DNA of 64,000 bases from Forficula auricularia (lineage: Eukaryota; Arthropoda; Insecta; Dermaptera; Forficulidae), in NCBI GenBank assembly GCA_024734495.1, contig JALMQS010000264.1, forward strand, positions 744,001 to 808,000, read 5' to 3'. The translations under genes and the position numbers were made by a program. Under the pieces are notes generated by a model. The model saw only the letters and a program-made list of their open reading frames with translations. It had not been told where the DNA came from and ran no database searches. Below, piece after piece: positions 45,140 through 55,264 of the stretch (position 1 is the stretch's first letter; each line of letters starts with the position of its first letter).

Positions 45140-45665
45140 CATGTATGTCAAAGCTAAACAAGTAAGAAAATTGAAAAAAATGTTCTTACTTATTATAGGG
45201 TGTTTAAGCCGAATTTTACAAATGAGTTAAGTTTAACTAGAAGTAAATATAGTAATATTACTGGCAAGATATCAAAATAAAAGAAAATTTTTTGAAATCC
45301 GCCGGATTCTAGGGGGGAAGATTTTTTTACGAAGTGGGGTTGTTTGCCTCACTTCCAACCCCTATTAGTCGCCTTTTACGACAAGCAGGGGATACTGTGG
45401 ACATATTCTAACCCCGGTCCACAGGGAAAAATTTGGTGATACACATACATACATACTGACCCACCCACTACAGAAATGTTCACAAAATAATTAAAATCTC
45501 TTAAAATATACACATTTTTCGATGTTCTTTATACAAGATCTTATTGTAGACCGAAACGCCTTGAGTCTTGTCAATTTTTTCTTCAATATAGTCTTAGCCG
45601 TTTTTGAAATATTTCAAAAAACTTTTTTCTCCACACTCTGTATCTTAAAGTAAATTAATAAAAAT
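45140..45665. mobile_element. Family T repeat, copy 2
   Basis: Shares with copy 1 TTTAAGCCGAATTTTACAAA, AGTCGCCTTTTACGACAAGC and CGATGTTCTTTATACAAG. It continues beyond the point where copy 1 is split, through GTCTTAGCCGTTTTTGAAAT, and ends like family G (ACTTTTTTCTCC). It therefore preserves the empty site for E8. Confidence 0.65.
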
Positions 45666-46885
45666 ACTATATATATAAACTTTTTGATTCACATTTTATC
45701 AGAAAGAATTTTCAATTGAATTTCGAGTTTTTTTTTCTTGAGATTCAGAAGATACACATGTGAGCCATTTTCATTTTATATTATGTTTTATTCAAAAAAA
45801 AAAAAACTTTTAAAGAAAAAAATAAGTTTTATTCTCATGATATATATATGTATATAGTGTCAAATTTATGTATGTATATTTTACGAAGTTGGTCTTTTTA
45901 GAAATTCTTTTTTTCCTGTATAAATATTTGATTGTTCTTTTTTTTTCGAAGATTCAAATTTTTACAAAAAGACACCACTAGACAGTAGTTTATCATGAAT
46001 ATTTTAATTTATAATTTTAAACAATTTGTGACTTTAATTAAGACCATGGGTTCCGTAGTCTTTACCTGAGGACCCTTTGAAGGAAACGATTACAATACTT
46101 TACCCTTGCTTCGCATTGGATAAAGTAATAAAATATTATACATATATTAAAAGTTCATAGCATCCATATCTTCTTATATTATTATATGAGCAATTCTTGT
46201 ATATATATATAGAATTGGTTTCTCAAAAACAATTTAGCTAAAAATTGGCCTCTTGAGTTATTAGTTGTGTATAAATTTTAATCCGATTGAAATAAAGGAA
46301 GGGGTGTAAATTAGTTATGTCGCAAAATAAATATTTTAATTGTTCATATCTCCTCTTCGGAAAGTCGCAGAGCCTTGAAATTTGAAACTTAAGCTATCTA
46401 GAGGCTACAAGAAGTATAAAAAGATTTTGGCTAAAATAGAAGTACCGAAAGTTGATGTTTACCTATGAATGTACCCCCCCTGCATTTCGCAACCAAAAAT
46501 CTCAGGGCTATGAAATTCGAAACTTAACCTCGATTTAGGCTAGAATGGGTACAGCAAGTTTTCGCTTGAAATCAGAACACCAGAAGTGGACATTTACATG
46601 AAAGATTTTTTTTTTTTTTTATTTTCTCAAAAACGACAATAACGATTTTTTTTTAAATTGGTGTACTTATCAAGTGTCAAGAGTTATTAGTAGTGTTTAG
46701 ATTATAATCCGATTGAAATAAAGGAAAGGTTTGTAAATTAGGAGTGTAGTAAAATAAATATTTTAATCATTCATATATCGTCTTTGGTAAGTCGCAGAGC
46801 CTTGAAATTTGAAACAAGCTATTTAGTGGCGAAAATTTACCGAACATCGCTCGGTGCATGCTCGGTGATCCATGGACTTATATAA
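45666..46885. repeat. AT-rich region with family R end and direct repeats
   Basis: At 46045-46130 (minus) lies the start of family R (TACTTTATCCAATGCGAAGC, AAGTATTGTAATCG), also found at 59535. The segment with ATCCGATTGAAATAAAGGAA and AAGTCGCAGAGCCTTGAAAT occurs at about 46280-46385 and again at 46702-46810, a direct repeat spaced about 420 bp. No gene is seen. Confidence 0.5.
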
Positions 46886-47560
46886 ATTAATCAAGTATGT
46901 TAGCAGGTATTTGGACGAGAAAGAAGCAAATTAAAAAATTCTCATCGATTTACGCGACGTTTCGCCAATTTTATTTCGACTTCATCAGGCGTCTAAAAAA
47001 CACAAAAAAGAGAGTTTCAGATAAATTACAAAAGTTAAATAATTTTTTCCTCATTTTTTCTGACTAAATTATCAAATGATATTACACATAACATACATCA
47101 ATGATTATAATTAATTGTAAGATATAATAGATATGCACATATATCTGAATTAACTCAATTGTATTTGATTCTTTTTATGGCCCGAACAATTATTTAATTT
47201 ATATATAAGAAAGATTCAAATGACTGGATTATTATTAAATTAACTGCAGATCTATTCGGGCCATATAAAAATCAGACACAATTGAGTTAATTCAGACATA
47301 TGTGGATATATATTATATCTTACAATTGATTGTAATCATTGAGGTATGTTACGTGTAATATATTTTGATAATTTAGTCAGAAAAAAAAGAAAAGAGGAAA
47401 AAATGATTTAACTTTTGTAATTTCTCTGAGACTCTCCTTTTTGTGTTTTTAGACGCCTGATGAAGTCGAAATAAAATTGGCGAAACATCGCCTAAATCGA
47501 TGAGATTTCTTTTGATTTGCTACTTTCCCGTCAAAATACCTGCTAACATACTTGATTAAT
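46886..47560. mobile_element. Palindromic element E9 (675 bp) with paired hammerhead-like motifs
   Basis: The arms run from ATTAATCAAGTATGTTAGCA to TGCTAACATACTTGATTAAT and stay colinear inward past AACTCAATTGTATTTGATT and ATGGCCCGAA, mirrored by TTCGGGCCAT. The left motif (46953-46994, minus) reads ACGC, CTGATGA, AGTC-loop-GGC, GAAACGTC, GCGT: stem I pairs over four bases. The right motif (47452-47494, plus) has GAAACATC and a weakened stem I. Confidence 0.8.
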
Positions 47561-48104
47561 TATACATATATAAAATGTTTTAATATTATGGTAAAGTTTT
47601 ATATAAAAGTTGTTTTCTTAATTAATTCTTCCTATAATATTTTGAGTATTATTTTCTCAACATATTTTGTTTAAAAAGAATTCTTGTAAAAAATTAAGGT
47701 AAAAATAAGGAATAATTATTTTTATATAATTAATAAAATTTATATACCTATTTTAATATTATTAATTAATAAAATCTTCGTGTACACAACAAGTATTAAA
47801 TAAAATACATTTTTTTTCACAAGTACTGGGTATGAAAAGTATTTTTATTTTTTTTTAATTATATGGATTGGATGGAAGAATAAAAAAACGTGTAAGTGAA
47901 GATAAAATTTAAAAAAAAACATCATATTTTGTGTGTGGGGGGAGGGGGGTAAGAAGAGGGTTGAGCCCTATAGCCTCAATTCATTTTAAAATAAAAATCA
48001 TCGCAAACGTCACAACAATGAAAATTTTAATAAAATTCATCAAAAAATTATTTTGTTCTTCTTACCTTATTAAGATTGGTGTAAAATTTCATTGCGAGGT
48101 ATGA
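47561..48104. other. Unassigned AT-rich sequence
   Basis: No gene. A G-rich patch lies at 47930-47965. Confidence 0.5.
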
Positions 48105-48300
48105 ATGTGACGAAGAAGACTTGTTTACACCTGTCGAAACATCGTGAATTGACCCAGAGGGGGTTGATAGTGAGCGTCCGTCCCTCGGTTCGGAGGGCAG
48201 CGCGAAACTAAAGCGGAAAAGCGCTCTCCACTTCCAACTGGCGCGTTCGGGGGTGGAAAAATAAGGATTGGCGCATGCGCAGACGCCCTTCACAATTGCA
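48105..48300. promoter_or_regulatory. CpG-rich block with NRF-1-like palindrome
   Basis: This is among the few CpG-dense stretches in the window (GGCAGCGCGAAAC, AAAGCGGAAAAGCGC, GGCGCGTTCGGGGG). GCGCATGCGC at 48271-48280 matches the core of the NRF-1 (insect Ewg) binding palindrome. A degenerate hammerhead-like motif precedes it (48105-48146: GAAGAAGAC, loop, TGTCGAAACATC). A host promoter is possible; a transposon end is equally possible. An 81-codon minus frame has no domain. Confidence 0.3.
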
Positions 48301-49060
48301 CTGATACCCCCAATGATACCATATCATCTATAGGCGAGTGATTTTCAAAGTGGGAGTCGCGGCCCCCATGGGGGCCGCGAAAAATATTTGGAGGGTCGCA
48401 GAAAAATTGATAACGGAACAATTTATTTTTTCAAATATTTTCTAAATTTAGTGTGGATTCTGTTTAGAAATAATAAAAATAAAAATATAATTATTTTATT
48501 ATATGAGACCTGAACTGACCGATGTTAAACACAGGTTTAATTTATTTTGGCAAAATAAACAGGCTCACCCAGCATTAGTCCAGAAAAATTACGTGAAAAA
48601 TGATATAAACAGGAAATAATTCCCGGTAAAGCTTTTATTGCTGGAATAACTTTATTGGTACTCCAATATTACTACCCTAAGTTTTTCCCACAAATCTTTG
48701 TAAACTGAACCTAAATAGATGAACGTTGTATCATTTTACGCATAATTTAAAGACCTTTAATTTATCTAATTGATATCTTTTTGATTTGATAAGCCCTTTT
48801 AGAGTTATTCAAGAAAAGCTGAAAAAACTCCGAAATGTTCTCATTTTGAGGCGCGTAGAAAAATTTCCATAACACAGATTTGGGGGAAAACTTAATGTAG
48901 TAATATTGGATACCAATAAATGTATTCCAGCAATAAAATCTGAATTATTTCCTGTTAAAATCATAATTTGCCTGGACTACATCAGGTTGAATTTAATTTA
49001 AAATATGTTTACTAAACTTAGTTAAGTTAATTTCAAAACAGATGTAAAGAATTTTTTCAT
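48301..49060. other. Sequence with a hAT-like segment
   Basis: ATTTTCAAAGTGGGAGTCGC with GGCCCCCATGGGGGCC and GGAGGGTCGCAG (48340-48405) resembles hAT-type termini. No partner was found unless it is the segment at 51322-51358 (GGGGGTCGCGGACC, TTTGAGAAATACTG), which is the mirrored type of end about 3 kb away. The rest is AT-rich. Confidence 0.35.
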
Positions 49061-49915
49061 ATGATCGAAAGGAATTGAACAAATAGATTAAATCCAGAGT
49101 TTTATATTAAATAACACGGATGTTTCGTCACTATATTTGCGACTTCTTCAGCGAGTAATTGTAAAGAAAAATTAATGTCTTTAAGAATAAGAAAAATTGA
49201 AATAGATAGAATGTTTCACATAATAATATCAGACAATTGAGTTGAAGAATAAGGTAATATTAACCTAGAATAATTTGTATGTAATTATTATATAATAATT
49301 AGTATAATCTTTATAATTGTCTAATTGTACACTGATAAAAATGATGATTTTCTCAAATACGCCGCGTATATGGCCAATCCGCATTTGAGTCAAATAAATT
49401 TCAATTGATTCGAGTACACAGTATTTGAGACAACTACATTGAAACATTTGAGTATAGTCCGGTACGATAACTTATAACAGAAATAATCCTTTCAAAACCC
49501 ATGTATTTGAATGAATGAAATGCAAGATTTATTTAGGCAAACAAGAGATGGAGCTAAATGGGTCAATGGACTCACCAGAAGTAAATATGAATTTGAAATA
49601 AACAGTATTTTGAGTTGATGTAAATAAATAATTTTTGCGATTAATTTCATGCATGTTTTTCCCAGAAAGTTTCAAGTGATTATATTAAGATATTTTTGAA
49701 TTTCGTGAACAAAATACCAGTCGATTACACCTATTTTTGTGACAGAAATACGAATAACTTTAGAATAATTGAATACCATTATTATCACAGTAAATTGATG
49801 TAACTTTATATATAAAAGTGTATTTGATTTGTAGTCGCTGAAGAAGTCGCAAATATAGTGACAAAACGTCCGTCTCATTTAATATAAAACTCTGAATTTA
49901 ATTTCCTATGATCTT
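49061..49915. mobile_element. Inverted-repeat element E10 with covarying hammerhead-like motifs
   Basis: The ends CAGAGTTTTATATTAAAT and ATTTAATATAAAACTCTG are inverted, with about 100 bp of mirrored sequence. The left motif (49116-49155, minus) and the right motif (49833-49874, plus) read CTGAAGA, A, GTCGC-loop-GTGAC, (G/A)AAAC(A/G)TC. In stem I the fourth pair is C-G on the left and G-C on the right, a compensatory change. The roughly 650-bp centre is not palindromic and has no coding domain. Confidence 0.75.
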
Positions 49916-50397
49916 ATAAACTAATTAAATTATGATTACGATTCCCAAAACAATATTATATAAACAATATTTTGTTCAAAGATGTCGGAAAGTTATTACT
50001 TTTTATTGATAATAAATATAAATCTACAATTTATCAAAAGTTTTTCAATGCCCAATTTAACAAAAGAAATTATATCCTTCTGAATTTAAGGTAGTTTTTT
50101 CGCGACAATCCACACAACAAGTTTTAGCCGCGTAACCACTCTATACATATGGAGGGTGCTAAAATTTTAGGTTATGTTTTTTAATGTGACTGTACTTTTT
50201 ACACTACTATATTCTCTTTATGAATGGATTGTTTCGAAGCCATTGATATTATATCTCCTCCACTAAAAATAATCGCCCAAATATGTTTTTTTTTATTTTT
50301 TATCAAAACTACGAGGTAAATAATTTCAATTTAATTTTTAAGTTACTCTGAACATATTATTCTAACAAATATTAATTTTTCATCAAGATGGTGAAAG
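49916..50397. other. Unassigned AT-rich sequence
   Basis: No gene or repeat end is recognised. Confidence 0.5.
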
Positions 50398-50622
50398 GAT
50401 GATCCACGATTGGATGTAGGTGTACCCCTCTTTGGAAGTATTTTGGAAGTACTTGGAAATATTTGGAATTACTTGGAAATTTTTGGAAGTAGGTACTTGA
50501 AAACATTTTGAAGTACTTGGAAATATTTGAAAGTGTTTGGAAATATTTGGAAGTACTTGGAAATATTTGGAAGTACAAGTGGAAGTAGGTGTACAGCATA
50601 TTAGGTCGCGGTTCACCCCTCA
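50398..50622. mobile_element. hAT-like MITE family K, copy 3 (inverted)
   Basis: The right end reads CGCGGTTCACCCCTCA; the left end is shortened (GATGATCCACGATTGGATG). GTGAAAG flanks both sides (50391-50397 and 50623-50629). The array of TTTGGAAGTACTTGGAAATA-like units and GTACAGCATATTAGGTCGCG are as in copies 1 and 2, on the other strand. Confidence 0.85.
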
Positions 50623-50629
50623 GTGAAAG

Positions 50630-50846
50630 TACTTCAATGAAAAAAAATAAAATAATGATCTTTTTCCAACCCTTTCCCAATCTACCATATGTAAAAAATT
50701 TCATTTTTAATTGCAATTATTTAATGTTTGGTGTGGTAAATTGTCTTCAAATTTTAACAGTGTATTTATTAATATTTTAATAACTTATAATGACTTACTA
50801 GTATATATAGTTTCGAAGACTTCTTGAATTTTTTCACTTGTGAAAG
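50630..50846. other. Unassigned spacer
   Basis: No feature, except a weak minus-strand CAAGAAGTCTTCGAAAC near 50812-50830 resembling an eroded hammerhead-like motif. Confidence 0.35.
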
Positions 50847-51250
50847 AACTACCTTAATAAAGTAATAAAAATTTAAAAAATTGAATTTTTTTTTTTTAAT
50901 TTTCATTACTTTATTAAAATACGTTTCACCAAGAACCTACACCAGGGGTCGGCAACCTTTTGAGACGGAAGAGCCAAAATTGACAATTTACAAAATTTCG
51001 CAGTTTTCAAAGAGCCACTAACATTTTTGTTTCAATATTATGGTATTTGATTAGGATTACGTATAAAAATTTGATTTTTGATTTAAAATAAATAGCTTTA
51101 AATATTATTTTTAAAGTATAATATTTTTTTATGAGTTTTGAAAATAAATTAATATGATTTTAATATTTGCGCATGGAACTGGAGAGCCGCATCTTGACAT
51201 CGAAAGAGCCGCAGGTTGCCGACCCCTGACCTACACCATTCTCCCTTAAA
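50847..51250 (+). mobile_element. Hairpin element family P, copy 4 (split by hAT-like MITE)
   Basis: TTAATAAAGTAATAAAAAT and ATTTTCATTACTTTATTAA form the hairpin, followed by the tail ACGTTTCACCAAGAACCTAC and, after the insertion, ACACCATTCTCCCTTA. The insert at 50943-51228 is a hAT-like MITE. Tails at 30310 and 32075 (AACCTACACCAC) show the uninterrupted form. Confidence 0.6.
50943..51228. mobile_element. hAT-like MITE with perfect 8-bp target duplication
   Basis: The ends CAGGGGTCGGCAACCTTTTG and GCAGGTTGCCGACCCCTG are inverted. ACCTACAC is directly repeated on both sides (50935-50942 and 51229-51236). Subterminal GAAGAGCC and GGAGAGCCGC words are also typical of this hAT group. At 286 bp it is non-autonomous. 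It landed in the tail of a family P hairpin. Confidence 0.95.
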
Positions 51251-51724
51251 AATAAAATTCCCACTCAGGGATACTTTTCTACTCCCATTCTTCGAGAGTC
51301 CTTTAAAATTTGTAAGTACAAAAGGGGGTCGCGGACCAAAAAGTTTGAGAAATACTGTTCTAGCCACACCAATCAAACTAATAAACTTGACATCATATGG
51401 TCAAGTTAAGTCAAAGGAAAATAGTGGAAATGGTGGGGGGGTAGAAGGGGTTGCAGGGCCAACCATTAAATCAACAGAAAATGAAACGAACGCCAACAAA
51501 GATAAGAGCCCTTTGATTCACTCTGCCATTAAAAGACTTTCTTTTTCCATCGTCAAAGGAATTTAATCAAAAATTACAACCTCCTAGAGAGGAAAATGCA
51601 TTAAGGGTAACATTGTTAATTAAAATAAAAATTATTAGACTATTTCATTTGATCATTTCGTATTTCCTAAGATAAACGTTCTAGAAAATTCTCGTCATAA
51701 GATCCGGGTATTTTATAAATAAAT
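51251..51724. other. Spacer with hAT-like end and a coding-like frame
   Basis: GGGGGTCGCGGACC with TTTGAGAAATACTG (51322-51358) resembles a hAT-type right end. The plus frame that stops at 51566 contains a hydrophilic stretch (KSKENSGNGGGVEGVAGPTI and STENETNANKDKSPL) that looks more protein-like than its neighbours. It has no domain I recognise and no clear splice sites. Confidence 0.3.
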
Positions 51725-52410
51725 TTTAATTAAATTGAAGGAAAGAGTTAAACTTTTTCAAATCTCGCGATACCGTGTTTGTAGTTTCGGTGAAATAATA
51801 ATTATTGCAGTGATTATTTTCAAGATCCAATTTAAAGATTCTATAGTGTTTTAATCTAAGTTAAAATAAGTAAAAAATTATTAATTTTGTACTGGAAAAT
51901 TATTACTCTTTATTCTTTTTCTTTTATTTATTTAATTTATAATAATTTACATTATTGTTTGTTATGTTTATTAAAATATACCTGGCGACTGGTAGAGAAA
52001 AAAACAATTTCACAAAAGAAGTAAATAATTTTACATAATAAATATCTAAAATTGGGATTTAATATTTTCTTACCCAGAGTCAAAGGACCGTTCCTAGAAT
52101 AATAGAAATTCAGAAATTAATCTCTAGTAGCCTGAAACAGGACTCGACTTGTATTTGGCATTGAACAGGTCTGGGCTTGTATTTGGCGCATCCTTGTAAT
52201 CCCATAGCTCTAAATAGAGAGAGAGAGAGAGAGAGAGAGATTATTCTATCCGTGGCGACATTTTCTTCGATCAAAATCTAATGAAAGACTCCCTCACCCG
52301 CACATTTATTAAATAATAAAAAAAGTGAAAACGTTTTTACCCTAAAGACAGACTACTTTATAAGTAATTAATAATAATAAACTTAGATATAAAATAATCG
52401 ATGTGATCGA
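51725..52410 (+). repeat. Family Z repeat, copy 2
   Basis: Colinear with 43535-44630 but without the MITE. It holds CGTTCCTAGAATAATAGAAA, CAGGACTCGACTTGTATTTG, and TTTATAAGTAATTAATAATA. A (GA)n microsatellite (52216-52241) lies just after the site that is occupied by the MITE in copy 1. Confidence 0.6.
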
Positions 52411-53380
52411 TTGGGAGGGGATTGAATATAATATAATAATTAAGTCAGGTCACTACAAGGCCATGAAAATGAAGAAAGAGGAGATTAAACATTAAATAAA
52501 AATTATTATTATCATTTTCGTCCATAATTCATTTGAATTTGATATTTATATCTGTAAAAATGGATAAGTAAAATGATTCCGTTCTATTTGTTCTAAACTG
52601 TGTTGTCTGATTCTGTTTGTATTGTTTCTGAGACTGTTTATCTAATTATTGTTTATGTGAATGTGCCGAATTTTTTGAATTTCTTGTGGACATTGGTAAC
52701 AGAGATAAAGAAAAATAATGTATTTTAGACGAATGTGTGATGTAATTGAAACACTGAAGAAGTCGGCAAAGTCGACGAAACTTTGGTGAAAAATAAAAAA
52801 ATCACACAAAAAGTTATAAAAGTCTCATTAAAGATAAATGAAATTCCAAATTAATATAGACATTAGCTATTAGTTTGAGTTCGGGGATCAGAGCCTAAGT
52901 ACTTATATTTATAAAAAGCATAGCACTGTTTCGAACCCCGGGTGGTCCTTTTGTCTATAATAATAATTAAAAAAAAATACTTTATTTTCTAATTTAATTT
53001 GATTATATTTAATCAAAGCGCACAGAGTGCGCAGGCCAAGTTCGAGCATTGGCTTGGCCGTACACGCTGTACGTATTTACAGGAACCATTTCGACCCCCT
53101 GCAGCCTGGAACCCATTTGAGATACAGAGCTGAAATTATACTCATGTAATTATGTAATCCATCTTGAGGAGAGTGCCAAATTTCAATAATATAGATTAAA
53201 TGGATTCTGAGATACGGACCTGAGAAAATAGCTGATTTTGGCAATGACTCACTGACAGGTCATCAAAACCTATAGGGTACATACTTCCAATCATTCCAGC
53301 ATCATGAAATTTCGCCTGCTAGTAGAGTTTGTGACACAAACAAAGGAAAAATTCCAAAAATCCAAACATTCTATCTTTCA
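52411..53380. other. Unassigned sequence
   Basis: Contains a hammerhead-like motif at 52750-52789 (see separate entry) and a GC-richer stretch at 53015-53110 without an open frame. No gene is seen. Confidence 0.4.
52750..52789 (+). ncRNA. Isolated hammerhead-like motif
   Basis: Reads CACTGAAGA, A, GTCGGCAAAGTCGAC, GAAACTTTGGTG. Core box and GAAAC are intact, and CAC can pair with GTG as a short stem I. No mirrored partner is obvious within 500 bp. Confidence 0.4.
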
Positions 53381-53384
53381 ACTC

Positions 53385-53560
53385 TTTCAAAATGGGGGGG
53401 GGGAATGAAAATTCTAGCCCGTTGGACCAAACTCAACCAAATTTTGTATAAATATTCTGTAGGCCCCCCGAAGGATAGAAATGCAAAAACTAATCACCCG
53501 AAATGGGGGGGGGGCAATAATGAAAATTCTAGACCAAACTCAACTTAAATTTTACATAGC
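53385..53560 (+). repeat. Two G-type modules
   Basis: CAAACTCAACCAAATTTTGT with GGCCCCCCGAAGGATAGAAA, preceded and followed by G-runs and AATGAAAATTCTAG, match the modules inside families G, H and A. Confidence 0.65.
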
Positions 53561-53593
53561 GTTTTTCACGTAGATTACAAAAAGAAGAAAATC

Positions 53594-54022
53594 AAAATAT
53601 TCTGTTAAAAAACAGACAAAGTTCGAAAAAGTAGTGAAATCTACTGTGCAGCCAAGTTATATTCGCCAAGAATAATTAAGTTGAGAAAATAGTACTTTCA
53701 ATTAAAAAGCATTCTTTCCATTTTGAATGACAATCTAAATTTATGGATTCTAAATTTTTAATTTAGATTATTTCATGAAACTTGGCTGTTAGGATTTATA
53801 CTCTAATAAGGGTCAATGAACTAAATTCGTGAACAGCAAAGTTTCATGAAAATAATCTAAATTAAATATTTAGAATCCATAAATTTAGATTGTCATTCAA
53901 AATGGAAAGAATGCATTATAAGTACTATTTTTTAAACTTAATTATTCTTGGCGAATATAACTTGGCTGCATAGTAGATTTCACTACTTTATCGAACTTGT
54001 CCTGTTTTTTCACAGAATGTTT
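53594..54022. repeat. Palindromic element of about 430 bp
   Basis: The left arm AACAGACAAAGTTCGAAAAA, GCCAAGTTATATTCGCCAAG and AATCTAAATTTATGGATTCT is mirrored on the right by AGAATCCATAAATTTAGATT, CTTGGCGAATATAACTTGGC and TATCGAACTTGTCCTG. The centre (about 53745-53870) contains a second, smaller inverted pair (TTAGATTATTTCATGAAAC). No ends or target duplication are fixed. Confidence 0.7.
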
Positions 54023-54149
54023 TGGTTGGGATATTGAGTTAAGATCTCAATAAAATAATTCAAAAAATGACGTTGTCTGCATTTTTGAACCAGAATTTCT
54101 AAAGGTAGAAAGCCCAAATCTAATCAGTTTTCCCAATTAGAAAGACAAA
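54023..54149. other. Short spacer
   Basis: Nothing recognised. Confidence 0.5.
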
Positions 54150-54151
54150 TA

Positions 54152-55262
54152 CACTACGGTGCGAAAAAATCGAGCCACCTCTTAAACTAACATATTCAAT
54201 AAATATTGTTGATAATAATTTTTGAATTTTGTAAAAAAATAAGCTGACGTGTTCTGATGTGGCCATCCACTTGAATTTACCATACTGGCCCCTAAAATTA
54301 TTTATAATCATGTAGGTGGGTTAGATTTTGCATTTTTATGCTTCTGGGGTCCCACTGATTATGTATACAAAATTTGGTTGAGTTTGATAAATGGACAAGA
54401 TTTTCATTTTTTTGGCCCTACACCCCCCCCCCCCCACCCCACCCCCATTTTGGGCATTTTTTTTTGATTTTTAGACTTCTGGGGTCCCTTTGATTATGTA
54501 TACAAAATTTGGTAGATTATTAATTTTTAACCCCTCTCAAACCCCCTTAATTTTGGGTCGATATGCACCAAAATCTAATCAGCTCTTAATCTCATTGGAC
54601 CAAAACTACGTGTCAAATTTGGTTTCAATATTCAAACTAGTTTTTGAGCTAGCTCGTCCACAAAAATTTGGTAACGCACAGACAACCAGACAACCAAACG
54701 GACTAGCAGACATTTTGACAAAACAATTATTATCTCGAAAAATATTATTTTTTCGATGTTCACTTATCAGAGCGTTTTTGTAGAGCGAAATGCCATGGTT
54801 TTGCTCAATTTTTTTAATCGAAATAGTTTCAGCCGTTTTTGAGATATTTCAAAAAAAAAAATACTTTTTTCATGCACCCTGTATGGTAAAGTAAAAAGTA
54901 AAATTATCACGGTCTGCTTGAACTTGAGAAATATTTATTTTGTATATTTTATCTTTCTATCAATGAGGCTTAATTCAAAATGAACCATTTTATTGATATT
55001 TCAAATGGAATTTGACCTTTTAATAAAACTTTATTTCAATATAAAGTGATATTGATAAAGTAGGGTAATTTGTAATTGTATTTGTTAATTTAATTTTACT
55101 TATTTTTTTTTATAAAATTCAAAAATGATCAACAATATTTAATGAATATGTTAAGTTTAAGAGTTGATAGAACAAATTATATGGTTATTTGTAAAAATTT
55201 TAAAAACAATTTGCAATTTAATAAAGTTTAGTTTGGTGGCTCGATTTTTTTGCCCCGCAGTG
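54152..55262. mobile_element. Tc1/mariner-like element carrying a family G insertion
   Basis: Left CACTACGGTGCGAAAAAATC and right GATTTTTTTGCCCCGCAGTG are inverted, and the match runs on through GAGCCACC, TTAAACTAACATATTC and ATTCAAAAAT-type words for about 100 bp. TA flanks both sides (54150-54151 and 55263-55264). The interior is mostly a minus-strand family G copy (54228-54905). No transposase frame is visible. Confidence 0.8.
54228..54905 (-). mobile_element. Family G element, copy 2
   Basis: In reverse it reads from TACTTTACCATACAGGGTGC through CTCAAAAACGGCTGAAAC and ACAAAATTTGGTTGAG-type modules to GGATGGCCACATCAGAACAC. A C-run of 14 lies near 54422-54435. The 97-codon frame at 54490-54783 spans family sequence and is not a known protein. 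Confidence 0.65.
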
Positions 55263-55264
55263 TA

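Noticed and set aside
54490..54783. 97-codon plus frame with TTRQPNGLADILTK
   Set aside because: The DNA belongs to family G and related copies at 36086 and 62884 do not keep the frame.
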